This document shows, one piece after another, positions 34,757 to 42,306 of a stretch of DNA of 64,000 bases. The notes beneath the pieces are model-generated. The model ran no database searches and had not been told where the DNA came from. It saw nothing but the letters and a program-made list of their open reading frames with translations. Position 1 is the first letter of the stretch; every line of letters starts with the position of its first letter. The DNA lies in contig CAZCTC010000025.1 of assembly GCA_964501335.1 (NCBI GenBank), positions 1 to 64,000 on the forward strand, read 5' to 3'. The position numbers and the translations under genes were made by a program. This stretch comes from CAZCTC01 sp964501335 (GTDB lineage Bacteria > Chloroflexota > Anaerolineae > B4-G1 > SLSP01).

Positions 34757-35473
34757 ATGGCGGTTCCTCGCTACAAGCGCGTTGTCATCAAAGTGGGCGG
34801 TGAGTCCCTCGCCACCCCTGGTGGATTCGGCATTAACCCCGATAAAGCGGATGAGCTGGCTGCCAAAATTGCAGCCATCCATGCCCATGAAGTCGAAGTG
34901 GGTATCGTCATCGGTGCGGGAAACCTCTGGCGCGGCAAGGACGGCCTTGCTCACGGGATGGATCGTGCTACGGCCGACCAGATGGGAATGCTGGCCACAG
35001 TCATGAATTCACTGGCCCTGGCCGATGCCCTGGAACGCCAGGGCATCACCACCCGGGTCCAGACAGCTATTGAAATGCGCGCCATCGCCGAACCCTACAT
35101 CCGCCTGCGCGCCGTTCGCCATATGGAAAAAGGACGGGTCGTCATCTTCGGGGCGGGCACCGGCAATCCTTACTTCACCACCGATACCGCTGCCGCGCTG
35201 CGTGCCGCCGAAATCGGAGCCGACCTGCTGGTCAAAGCGACCAAGGTCGATGGAGTCTACAGCGATAATCCCACCACCCACCCTGATGCCCGACGCTTTG
35301 AACGGCTTACCTATCTGGATGCCCTCAATATGCGCGTCGGAGTGATGGATTCCACCGCCTTGACCCTCTGTATGGAGAACGATCTCCCCATCATCGTCCT
35401 GAATCTTTGGGATACCGATACCCTCCAACGGGCTGTCTTAGGCGAGACGGTCGGTACCCTGGTGGGACGTTAA
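34757..35473 (+). CDS. pyrH: UMP kinase
   Basis: About 238 residues from ATG 34757; GGTGGAG lies seven bases upstream, inside a slightly longer GTG frame. Hexameric bacterial UMP kinase, UMP to UDP with ATP. Seen: KRVVIKVGGESLA, IGAGNLWRG, DRATADQMGMLATVMNSLAL, FGAGTGNPYFTTDTAAALRA, KVDGVYSDNPTTHPDA. Order tsf-pyrH-frr is the usual bacterial one. The gene sits behind the tsf terminator. Confidence 0.97.
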   Translation: MAVPRYKRVVIKVGGESLATPGGFGINPDKADELAAKIAAIHAHEVEVGIVIGAGNLWRGKDGLAHGMDRATADQMGMLATVMNSLALADALERQGITTRVQTAIEMRAIAEPYIRLRAVRHMEKGRVVIFGAGTGNPYFTTDTAAALRAAEIGADLLVKATKVDGVYSDNPTTHPDARRFERLTYLDALNMRVGVMDSTALTLCMENDLPIIVLNLWDTDTLQRAVLGETVGTLVGR

Positions 35474-35492
35474 TCGAAAAGGAGAAACGGAG

Positions 35493-36050
35493 ATGCTCAA
35501 AGATCTCATTCAAGAAGTCGAATCCCGGATGAACAAAACCGTGGAATCGTTGGAAGAAGACCTGCGCAGTGTGCGCACCGGACGCGCCTCCCCGGCCCTG
35601 GTAGATCGGGTAACCGTCGATTATTACGGCGTTCCCACTGCCTTGAACCAGCTGGCCGTCATTTCCGCACCGGAACCGCAGCTCTTGTTGATCCGCCCCT
35701 TCGACCCCAGCTCCTTGCCCGCCATTGAAAAGGGCATTCAGCAGGCCGATCTGGGCCTCAACCCCAATAACGACGGCCGGGTCATCCGGTTGCCTATCCC
35801 TCGCCTCACCGAGGAACGCCGCCGCGAACTGACCAAAGTCGTCAAACGACGCGTCGAAGAATCCAAAGTGGCCCTGCGCAACATCCGCCGGGATGCCCTG
35901 GAAGATATGCGCTCGTTCAAGGAAGAAAAGTTGATCTCGGAAGACGAGATGGAACAGGGTCAGGAAATGCTCCAGAAAGTCACCGATCGCTATACCGAAA
36001 AGGTCGAGCAGATCGGGACTCGCAAAGAGCAAGAAATCATGGAAATCTGA
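35493..36050 (+). CDS. frr: Ribosome recycling factor
   Basis: 185 residues, normal length. With EF-G it splits post-termination ribosomes. Typical blocks: LRSVRTGRASPALVDRVTVDYYG, PLNQLA-like region (here TALNQLAVISAPEPQ), IRPFDPSSLPAIEKGI, LNPNNDGRVIRLPIP, LTEERRRELTKVVKR. ATG with AAGGAG upstream, 20 bases after pyrH, so probably co-transcribed. Confidence 0.98.
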   Translation: MLKDLIQEVESRMNKTVESLEEDLRSVRTGRASPALVDRVTVDYYGVPTALNQLAVISAPEPQLLLIRPFDPSSLPAIEKGIQQADLGLNPNNDGRVIRLPIPRLTEERRRELTKVVKRRVEESKVALRNIRRDALEDMRSFKEEKLISEDEMEQGQEMLQKVTDRYTEKVEQIGTRKEQEIMEI

Positions 36051-36079
36051 GCCTTTTGGCTCACACCGCCCTAAATTAA

Positions 36080-36114
36080 CCTGCAGGCCTTCCTTGTTCA
36101 GGAAAGCCTGCAGG
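36080..36114. terminator. Intercistronic hairpin frr-uppS
   Basis: Arms CCTGCAGGC / GCCTGCAGG, extended by CTTCC/GGAAA. No T-run follows, so it is more likely an mRNA processing or stability element than a terminator. Confidence 0.5.
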
Positions 36115-36166
36115 CCGGCCGGGCACCGGATTTCCCCTTGCAGAGTAAACAACTCCGGAGAGCAAC

Positions 36167-36901
36167 ATGAGCAATCAAACAGAACCAACCTATCCCCCTC
36201 TGATTAGAGTGCCAAAACATGTCGGGATTATCATGGATGGCAACGGCCGCTGGGCCCAATCCCGCAACCTGCCTCGCGTTGCCGGACATCGCGCCGGAGT
36301 CGAAAATCTGCGTCGAATCCTGCGCGCCGCGGTCGAATTTGGCGTCCCCATTCTCACGCTCTACGCCTTTTCCACCGAAAACTGGCAACGTCCCACCGAT
36401 GAAGTCGCCGCCCTGCTCACCCTGCTCCGCGAGGCCCTGGAAAAGGAAGTTGACGAGTTACACAGGAATGGTGTACAATTGAGGCACATTGGGCGCCTCG
36501 ATCCCCTATCCGATGACCTCCAGCAAGGCATCCGCTCGGTCATCGAAAAAACCCGGAATAACAATCGCATTATCGTTAACATTGCCTTCAACTACGGCGG
36601 TCGCAAAGAAATCGTTGACGCCGTCCGCGAAATTGTTGCTCTGGGCATCCCAGCCGACCAAATCACTGAAGATTTAATCTCGGCCCACCTTTACACTGCC
36701 GGACAACCGGACCCTGATTTGATTATCCGGACCAGCGGCGAAATGCGCACCAGCAATTTCCTGGTATGGCAGGGAGTTTATGCTGAATTGTATGTTACAC
36801 CCGCCTACTGGCCCGACTTTGACAAGGACGCCTTCTACCAGGCCCTCAACGCTTTCGGGCAACGAGGACGTCGCTTTGGCGGGGTGAACAACCAGGAATA
36901 A
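36167..36901 (+). CDS. uppS: Isoprenyl transferase (undecaprenyl diphosphate synthase type)
   Basis: 244 residues. cis-prenyltransferase that makes the polyprenyl carrier for cell-wall and glycan assembly. The signature IIMDGNGRWA carries the catalytic Asp; then GHRAGVENLR, LTLYAFSTENWQRP, NIAFNYGGRKEIVDAV and DPDLIIRTSGEMRTSNFLVW. ATG preceded by CGGAGAG. Followed by cdsA, the common pairing of envelope-lipid genes. Chain length of the product cannot be read from sequence. Confidence 0.95.
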   Translation: MSNQTEPTYPPLIRVPKHVGIIMDGNGRWAQSRNLPRVAGHRAGVENLRRILRAAVEFGVPILTLYAFSTENWQRPTDEVAALLTLLREALEKEVDELHRNGVQLRHIGRLDPLSDDLQQGIRSVIEKTRNNNRIIVNIAFNYGGRKEIVDAVREIVALGIPADQITEDLISAHLYTAGQPDPDLIIRTSGEMRTSNFLVWQGVYAELYVTPAYWPDFDKDAFYQALNAFGQRGRRFGGVNNQE

Positions 36902-36927
36902 CCTGTCGAAATCAGGCACTGGAGAGT

Positions 36928-36953
36928 CCTGCAGTCAAAGGTTGAACTGCAGG
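36928..36953. terminator. Intercistronic hairpin uppS-cdsA
   Basis: Arms CCTGCAGT / ACTGCAGG, similar in core (CTGCAG) to the hairpin before uppS. The 212-base gap holds no gene; CATTTTC follows the hairpin. Confidence 0.4.
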
Positions 36954-37113
36954 CATTTTCTGAGGTTCGCCTTGATAACGGACGGTTCCCAATCTGTGGG
37001 ATGGACCGCCTACCCCACCTCCTATCGGGTTTCCACACCCAGCGGAGATTTTTTCCCAAACGACCTCCTGGGCGTCCCTCCTGGACATGTTGTGATAGGA
37101 GCCGTAATTATTC

Positions 37114-37920
37114 ATGAAAGCCAGAGTGATCAGCAGCATCATCCTGATCCCATTTGTCCTGGCCGCTGTCCTGGCGGGCGGGTTGCCTTACCTCTTCCTG
37201 GTCACCCTGGCGGTGACAGTAGCGGGCTTTGAATATGCCCGCATGCTTAAATTAAAGGGGTATCAGCTCTCCCTCCCTCTGGTATGGTGTGGGGCCCTTC
37301 TTCCGATCGTCGATGCCTGGTGGGGTAACGACCGTTGGCTCACCCCAGGATTGGCCCTTTTACTCTTCAGTGCCGGAGCCTGGCAACTTTTCCATCGCGA
37401 AAAAGATCCTACGGCCACCTGGACGCTCACCGTGGCCGGCGGACTTTATTTGGGCATCGGCGGCTCCTACATCATCCGGCTGCACAATGTCCCGGACGGC
37501 CTCTGGTGGACCTTATTAGCCCTGGCAGTCGTCTGGACCGCGGATTCGGGGGCCTACGCGATCGGTCGCCGCTGGGGCCGCCATAAAATGGCGCCCACCA
37601 TCAGCCCCGGCAAAAGCTGGGAAGGCTATGCCGCCGAACTGGTCAGCGGCCTGGCCGCCGGGTACTTTTTCGGTTGGCTGTTTCCGCTATTCGCCGCAAC
37701 GCCCCTCACGATCACCCCATTACGTGGTCTGGTGCTGGGTGGCTTGCTGGCAGCCGTCACACCGCTAGGCGATTTCTTTGAATCCATGATCAAACGCGAG
37801 GTCGGAGTCAAAGACTCTGGAAATCTAATCCCCGGACATGGCGGTCTATTTGATCGCATCGATAGCCTGCTCTGGGCTGGATTTCTGGCATGGGGGTTTG
37901 TCACACTAGTCGTGAGGTAA
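37114..37920 (+). CDS. cdsA: Phosphatidate cytidylyltransferase
   Basis: 268 residues, integral membrane enzyme making CDP-diacylglycerol from phosphatidate and CTP. It has several transmembrane segments and the C-terminal family region SPGKSWEGYAAELVSG, LGDFFESMIKREVGVKD and PGHGGLFDRIDSLL, matching the CDS signature. ATG preceded by AGGAG. The next gene starts within 4 bases of its stop. Confidence 0.96.
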   Translation: MKARVISSIILIPFVLAAVLAGGLPYLFLVTLAVTVAGFEYARMLKLKGYQLSLPLVWCGALLPIVDAWWGNDRWLTPGLALLLFSAGAWQLFHREKDPTATWTLTVAGGLYLGIGGSYIIRLHNVPDGLWWTLLALAVVWTADSGAYAIGRRWGRHKMAPTISPGKSWEGYAAELVSGLAAGYFFGWLFPLFAATPLTITPLRGLVLGGLLAAVTPLGDFFESMIKREVGVKDSGNLIPGHGGLFDRIDSLLWAGFLAWGFVTLVVR

Positions 37921-37923
37921 ACG

Positions 37924-38943
37924 TTGTATCCAAAAATTATCACCATTGAACGACATATTTTAGAACAGGAAAAAGCGTACCCCGAAGCCACCGGTATCCT
38001 GAGTAATTTGCTCTATGATATCGCGCTGGCGGCCAAAATCGTCGCCCGGGAAATCCGCCGCGCCGGCCTAAACGATATTTTGGGATCGGCCGGGGCGGTC
38101 AATGTTCAGGGTGAACAACAAATGAAACTCGATGTCTTTGCCCATGAAACCCTGGTCCGCATGAACAGTTACACGGGCCGGGTAGGAATTCTTGCCAGCG
38201 AAGAATTGGAAGGCTTGGTCGAACCCAGCGGGTTGATGAACGACGGAAAATATGTCCTCATCTACGATCCCCTGGATGGTTCTTCCAATATCGAAACCAA
38301 CGTCAGCGTCGGCACTATTTTTGCCATCTACCGGCGCCAGAGTTCGCTCGGCGAACCGGGAACGCTCCAGGATTGCCTGCAACCGGCCTCAAATCTGGTC
38401 GCCGCCGGCTACATCATCTATGGCTCCAGCACCATGTTGGTCTACACCACCGGCAACGGAGTCCATGGCTTTACCCTGGAACCCAGCCTGGGTGAGTTTT
38501 TGCTCTCCCACCCCCATATCCAGATTCCCAATCGGGCACGCTATTTCAGCACCAATGCCGCCAACGAACGGTTTTGGAGCCCGGGAACCCAACGTTTCGA
38601 TCACTATTTGAAAGGGTTGGAAGAAGAAAAACCGGATCATTATTTAACGGCTCGTTACGTCGGTTCTTTGGTTGCCGATTTTCACCGCAATCTCCTGCAG
38701 GGCGGTATCTTCTACTACCCTCTGACCTATAAAGAAGGTCAGAGTCCCCGGCCCAAGCTGAGATTGCTTTACGAAGCCGGCCCGTTGGCATTTATCGCCC
38801 AGCAGGCCGCCGGTTACGCTTCCGACGGACACCAAAATATCCTGGATATTGTGCCGACGGATTTACATCAGCGGGTACCGCTTTTTATCGGAAACCGCGA
38901 CCTTGTAGTCAAGGCGGAAGAATATATCCGCCGCTATGGATAA
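37924..38943 (+). CDS. fbp: Class I fructose-1,6-bisphosphatase
   Basis: 339 residues from a TTG start four bases after cdsA, with GAGG upstream. Gluconeogenic phosphatase. Metal-binding and active-site blocks are visible: ASEELEG, IYDPLDGSSNIETNVSVGTIFAIY, YGSSTMLVYTTGNG, and the substrate loop RYVGSLVADFHRNLLQGGIFYYP. Length is typical. Its place between cdsA and rho suggests loose co-transcription rather than functional linkage. Confidence 0.96.
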   Translation: MYPKIITIERHILEQEKAYPEATGILSNLLYDIALAAKIVAREIRRAGLNDILGSAGAVNVQGEQQMKLDVFAHETLVRMNSYTGRVGILASEELEGLVEPSGLMNDGKYVLIYDPLDGSSNIETNVSVGTIFAIYRRQSSLGEPGTLQDCLQPASNLVAAGYIIYGSSTMLVYTTGNGVHGFTLEPSLGEFLLSHPHIQIPNRARYFSTNAANERFWSPGTQRFDHYLKGLEEEKPDHYLTARYVGSLVADFHRNLLQGGIFYYPLTYKEGQSPRPKLRLLYEAGPLAFIAQQAAGYASDGHQNILDIVPTDLHQRVPLFIGNRDLVVKAEEYIRRYG

Positions 38944-38982
38944 AAAAATAACTGCCTGTTGCAAATACCTGAGGAGGGCTCC

Positions 38983-40536
38983 ATGACCCCGGAAGAAGAC
39001 TATCGCGAAGAAATGAATTCTGATATGAGTGAAACGCAAGATTCGGGTATCGATGTCCCCGAAATGACGACCCTGATCACTCCCAGAAATTACCCCGATC
39101 CCGGTGAATTACCGGAACCGGAACCGGAAGATGATAACGGCAACGATACAGAACCCGAAATAGAAAATATTTCGGGCGATGAAAAAATTCCCCAAATCCC
39201 CATCACACCCGCTATTACCCAACCCCAAAGCGAAGAGGATGAGTTCCTGCGCCGCCTGGATATGCGAACCCTGGAAAGTATGCGCCTGCAGGAACTCCGT
39301 GAAGTCGCCCGTCGCTATAATGTTACCGGATACAGTCGTCTGAAGAAAGAAGATCTGATTCTGTTGCTGCTCAAAGCCAAAACCGAACGGGAAGGTTTCA
39401 TCTTTGGCGGTGGGATTCTGGAAATCGCCGAAGAAGGCATCGGTTTCCTGCGTTCCTCCCGCTACCTCCCCGGCCCGGAAGATGTCTACGTCTCTCAAAG
39501 CCAGATCCGCCGCTTCGGATTGCGCACCGGAGATATGGTCGCCGGACAGGTACGCCCGCCGAAAGAAACCGAAAAATACCGCAGTCTGCTGCGCGTCGAA
39601 ACGATCAACGGGATGGACCCGGAAGCGGCCAAACAACGCCCCCGATTTGAACGCCTGACCCCCATCTTCCCCAACAAACCCTTCCACCTCGTCACCGACC
39701 CCCGCAATTTGACACAGCGGTTGGTCGAACTGGTCGCTCCGGTAGGTCTGGGCCAGCGCGGTCTGATCGTCTCTCCGCCCAAATCTGGTAAAACAACCGT
39801 GCTCAAAGAACTGGCCAACGGGATCTCGGCCAACCACCCCGAAGTTCACCTGATCGTCCTGCTCATCGGCGAGCGCCCCGAAGAAGTGACCGATATGGAC
39901 CGCGCCGTCGATGCCGAAGTGATCAGCTCTACCTTCGATGAACCGGTAGAACATCAGGCCCGCGTGGCCGAGATGGCCCTGGAACGGGCCAAGCGCCTGG
40001 TCGAAAGCGGCCGGGATGTGGCGATCCTGATGGACAGCATCACCCGCCTCACCCGCGCCTACAACCTGGTCGTCCAGCCCAGCGGCCGTACACTCTCCGG
40101 CGGTCTCGATCCGGCCGCCCTCTACCCGCCCAAACACTTCTTCGGCGCGGCCCGCAATATCGAAGAAGGCGGCAGCCTGACGATCATCGCCACCTGCCTG
40201 ATCGATACCGGCAGCCGGATGGACGATCTGATCTACGAAGAATTCAAGGGCACCGGCAATATGGAACTGCACCTCAACCGCAAACTCCAGGAACGCCGCA
40301 TCTTCCCGGCCTTCGACATCACCCGCTCCGGCACTCGGCGTGAAGAGCTGTTGCTGGAAGCCGAAACCATGCGCCGCGTCTGGCTGATGCGCCGCATGAT
40401 CACTCAAATGATGTCGGCCCCCCCCAACGGCCCGGGCTACGAAATCACGGCCGCTACGGAAGCCGTGTTGCAACAAATGCGCAAGACCCGCACCAACTGG
40501 GAATTCCTGGAAACGCTCACCCGCGATCTGAAATAA
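38983..40536 (+). CDS. rho: Transcription termination factor Rho with acidic N-terminal extension
   Basis: About 517 residues from ATG 38983, with GAGGAGG five bases upstream (longer TTG frame rejected). Hexameric RNA-dependent ATPase/helicase. Residues about 1-85 are Glu/Asp/Pro-rich and appear disordered. The Rho-N helical domain (LESMRLQELREVARRYNV), the cold-shock-like RNA-binding domain (ILEIAEEGIGFLRSSRY, YVSQSQIRRFGLRTGD) and the ATPase follow, with Walker A PPKSGKTTVLK, Walker B VAILMDSITRLTRAYN and Q/R-loop residues. The acidic extension is longer than in E. coli Rho. Confidence 0.97.
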   Translation: MTPEEDYREEMNSDMSETQDSGIDVPEMTTLITPRNYPDPGELPEPEPEDDNGNDTEPEIENISGDEKIPQIPITPAITQPQSEEDEFLRRLDMRTLESMRLQELREVARRYNVTGYSRLKKEDLILLLLKAKTEREGFIFGGGILEIAEEGIGFLRSSRYLPGPEDVYVSQSQIRRFGLRTGDMVAGQVRPPKETEKYRSLLRVETINGMDPEAAKQRPRFERLTPIFPNKPFHLVTDPRNLTQRLVELVAPVGLGQRGLIVSPPKSGKTTVLKELANGISANHPEVHLIVLLIGERPEEVTDMDRAVDAEVISSTFDEPVEHQARVAEMALERAKRLVESGRDVAILMDSITRLTRAYNLVVQPSGRTLSGGLDPAALYPPKHFFGAARNIEEGGSLTIIATCLIDTGSRMDDLIYEEFKGTGNMELHLNRKLQERRIFPAFDITRSGTRREELLLEAETMRRVWLMRRMITQMMSAPPNGPGYEITAATEAVLQQMRKTRTNWEFLETLTRDLK

Positions 40537-40553
40537 TAAATTTCACTGTCCCC

Positions 40554-40588
40554 TATTATCGCGCGCCCTGTAGGGGCGCGCGATAATA
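40554..40588. terminator. Hairpin between rho and the HIT gene
   Basis: Perfect 15-base arms TATTATCGCGCGCCC / GGGCGCGCGATAATA, five-base loop, no T-run. The stem layout (A/T ends, GC core) resembles the repeat family, but head and tail are missing. Confidence 0.55.
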
Positions 40589-40617
40589 TAAAACCTGCCC
40601 CCCACCGGAGGTTACCC

Positions 40618-40962
40618 ATGCCTGATTGCCTCTTTTGTCGGATTGCCCGGCAGGAAGCGCCGGCCCGCCTCGCCTACCAGGACGAAGAACTGACCGCCTT
40701 TCACGACATCACTCCACAGGCCCCGCTGCACCTCCTCATCATCCCCAACCGCCACATCCCCGATCTCAACGCCGCCAACGCTGACGACGCCGCCCTCCTG
40801 GGCCGGATGAGCCTGCTGGCCCAACGCCTGGCGCAAGAGGCCGGCTATGCCGGAAGCGGCTACCGGCTCGTACTCAATACCGGCCGGGATGCCGGCCAAT
40901 CGGTCTTCCACATCCACCTGCACCTCCTCGCCGGCCGCACTCTCCGCTGGCCCCCCGGATAG
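40618..40962 (+). CDS. HIT family nucleotide hydrolase/phosphoramidase
   Basis: 114 residues, HinT-like. The start CLFCRIARQEAPARLAYQDE and the active-site triad HIHLHLLAG (histidine triad H-x-H-x-H) identify the family. It hydrolyses nucleoside phosphoramidates or adenylated substrates. ATG with CGGAGG upstream. Follows rho after a hairpin; role in the cell not specific. Confidence 0.94.
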   Translation: MPDCLFCRIARQEAPARLAYQDEELTAFHDITPQAPLHLLIIPNRHIPDLNAANADDAALLGRMSLLAQRLAQEAGYAGSGYRLVLNTGRDAGQSVFHIHLHLLAGRTLRWPPG

Positions 40963-41386
40963 ATCAGGTATCGTTCCGGGCGCCTGCGCTCATAATCCCT
41001 GTCCTGAAAATAGCCCCCCAAAGGTGCGACGCACTTTCTATCCCTGAAACCGACGATTCAAACGGCTCAACGTTGGAGCAAGTCGCCTGTCCTTGCAAGA
41101 TCAGAGTGCGTTGCACCTGCTTGGGAAATCCACCTCACCCGCAAATGAGGCCTTCCCCGTAAGATGCGCCACGCTGGATGGGGGAAAGAGTTTTTTTGTT
41201 CATGTTTTCGGCGGCTTCAGAAAGCCGCCGAAAACATGGGCTTTTCCAGAGCCGTCCCGGCGGCGCAGGCTGTCTATAGTCTACTTGCCGCTGTCTACTT
41301 CCGCTAAATTTTCATCTTTCGGGGTGCCGTCCCCCGGCCCGGCTATCTATCATGCAAAAGAGTACTAAAGTCCCGGGCCAATCGGA
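40963..41386. other. Intergenic region with reverse hairpin repeat
   Basis: About 420 bases without a credible gene. It holds one reverse repeat copy (41132-41250); the rest shows nothing recognisable before the promoter at 41387. Confidence 0.6.
41132..41250 (-). repeat. Intergenic hairpin repeat (GGCGGC stem), reverse copy
   Basis: Hairpin at 41201-41238, arms CATGTTTTCGGCGGC / GCCGCCGAAAACATG, loop TTCAGAAA (the reverse of the usual loop). The plus strand continues into GGGCTTTTCC, so it may end the rho/HIT transcript. Tail to the left is diverged (ACCCGCAAATGAGG, GCGCCACGCTGGATGGGGGA). Confidence 0.85.
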
Positions 41387-41414
41387 TTGACAAATTGCCT
41401 TGCCGCGCTAAAAT
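41387..41414 (+). promoter_or_regulatory. Strong promoter of the membrane-protein gene
   Basis: TTGACA (41387-41392), 16-base spacer, TAAAAT (41409-41414). The first in-frame ATG (41422) lies only seven bases past the -10 box. Confidence 0.65.
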
Positions 41415-41451
41415 ACCCATCATGCCCGTCCAAGAGCAGGACCACCAATTA

Positions 41452-42258
41452 ATGGAGCGTGACCGACTGAGCATCCTGCTCGCTGTTACGCTGATTAGCG
41501 CGACTCTGTTGCGGTTTGTGGAACTTCCCTCCGTAACCTGGAGTGTGCGTAGAATTTTGGGTTCCCCCTTAGGCTTCACCATCGGTGGGGACTGGCTCTT
41601 GCCGTTGCTCATGATGGGATTGATCTTCACCGGCACCTTCGCCCTGCTGCAATCCTATCCCCAAGCAGAAACCCGGGAACGTCCCCTTCTCTATTCTCTG
41701 ATCACCCCGGTGCTGGGGGCCCTGCTGGTTTCCATGCTGCTCATTCGAGCTACATCCTGGCCCCTCTGGCTGGCCGCGCTGGGTATCGGCGGACTTGCCC
41801 TCGGGCTTTTAATCCACCTCACCTATCGCGCCTATTCCCCCCTCTCCCAGGGATATGCCCAGGCGCGCACCCTCCTCAACATTGCCAACTACATTCTGGG
41901 TTTCGTCCTCTTCAGCCTGACCCTGAACAGCGGTTATCGCGCCTTGATCGTCGCTCCCGCCATCATGGCCCTCAGTGGCCTGTTGACGCTCGACATCCTC
42001 AGCACCAGTGCCGCCCCCTACCGCTCGATTCTGCGCTTTGGCGTCATCGTGGCCCTCCTGGAAGGCGAACTCACCTGGGTTCTGGGATACTGGCCGCTTT
42101 CCCCCTGGGCCGGCGCCACCCTTTTGACACTGGGGTTATATCTCGGTAGCGGGTTGGGGTATCAATATCTTCTCAATCGTCTGGATCGTCGCACCCTTCT
42201 CGAATTTATAGGATTTGCACTGATACTCTTCATCTTTGTTTTGTGGGTCCGGCCCTGA
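41452..42258 (+). CDS. Polytopic membrane protein of unknown function
   Basis: 268 residues from ATG 41452, which has AGGA ten bases upstream and lies about 30 bases after the expected transcript start. ATG 41422 would instead be leaderless, and a TTG at 41395 falls inside the promoter. About eight hydrophobic segments (LSILLAVTLISATLLRF, WLLPLLMMGLIFTG, LYSLITPVLGALLVSMLLI, and others) with short loops; no recognised domain or catalytic motif. A palindromic terminator overlaps the stop codon. Function not assigned. Confidence 0.75.
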   Translation: MERDRLSILLAVTLISATLLRFVELPSVTWSVRRILGSPLGFTIGGDWLLPLLMMGLIFTGTFALLQSYPQAETRERPLLYSLITPVLGALLVSMLLIRATSWPLWLAALGIGGLALGLLIHLTYRAYSPLSQGYAQARTLLNIANYILGFVLFSLTLNSGYRALIVAPAIMALSGLLTLDILSTSAAPYRSILRFGVIVALLEGELTWVLGYWPLSPWAGATLLTLGLYLGSGLGYQYLLNRLDRRTLLEFIGFALILFIFVLWVRP

Positions 42259-42276
42259 AATTTCAGGGCTTTTTTA
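42252..42276 (+). terminator. Intrinsic terminator overlapping the membrane-protein stop
   Basis: Perfect palindrome GCCCTGAAA/TTTCAGGGC followed by TTTTTT; the TGA stop (42256-42258) is part of the left arm. Confidence 0.85.
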
Positions 42277-42306
42277 TGGGGTCATTTTTTTCAGGAGAAA
42301 GAATCC

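Noticed and set aside
39109..40476. Minus-strand frame of 455 codons opposite rho
   Set aside because: Mirror of the highly conserved rho gene; composition rich in Gly, Phe, His and Gln with no family match.
41395..41421. TTG start of the membrane protein
   Set aside because: It falls between the -35 and -10 boxes of the promoter.
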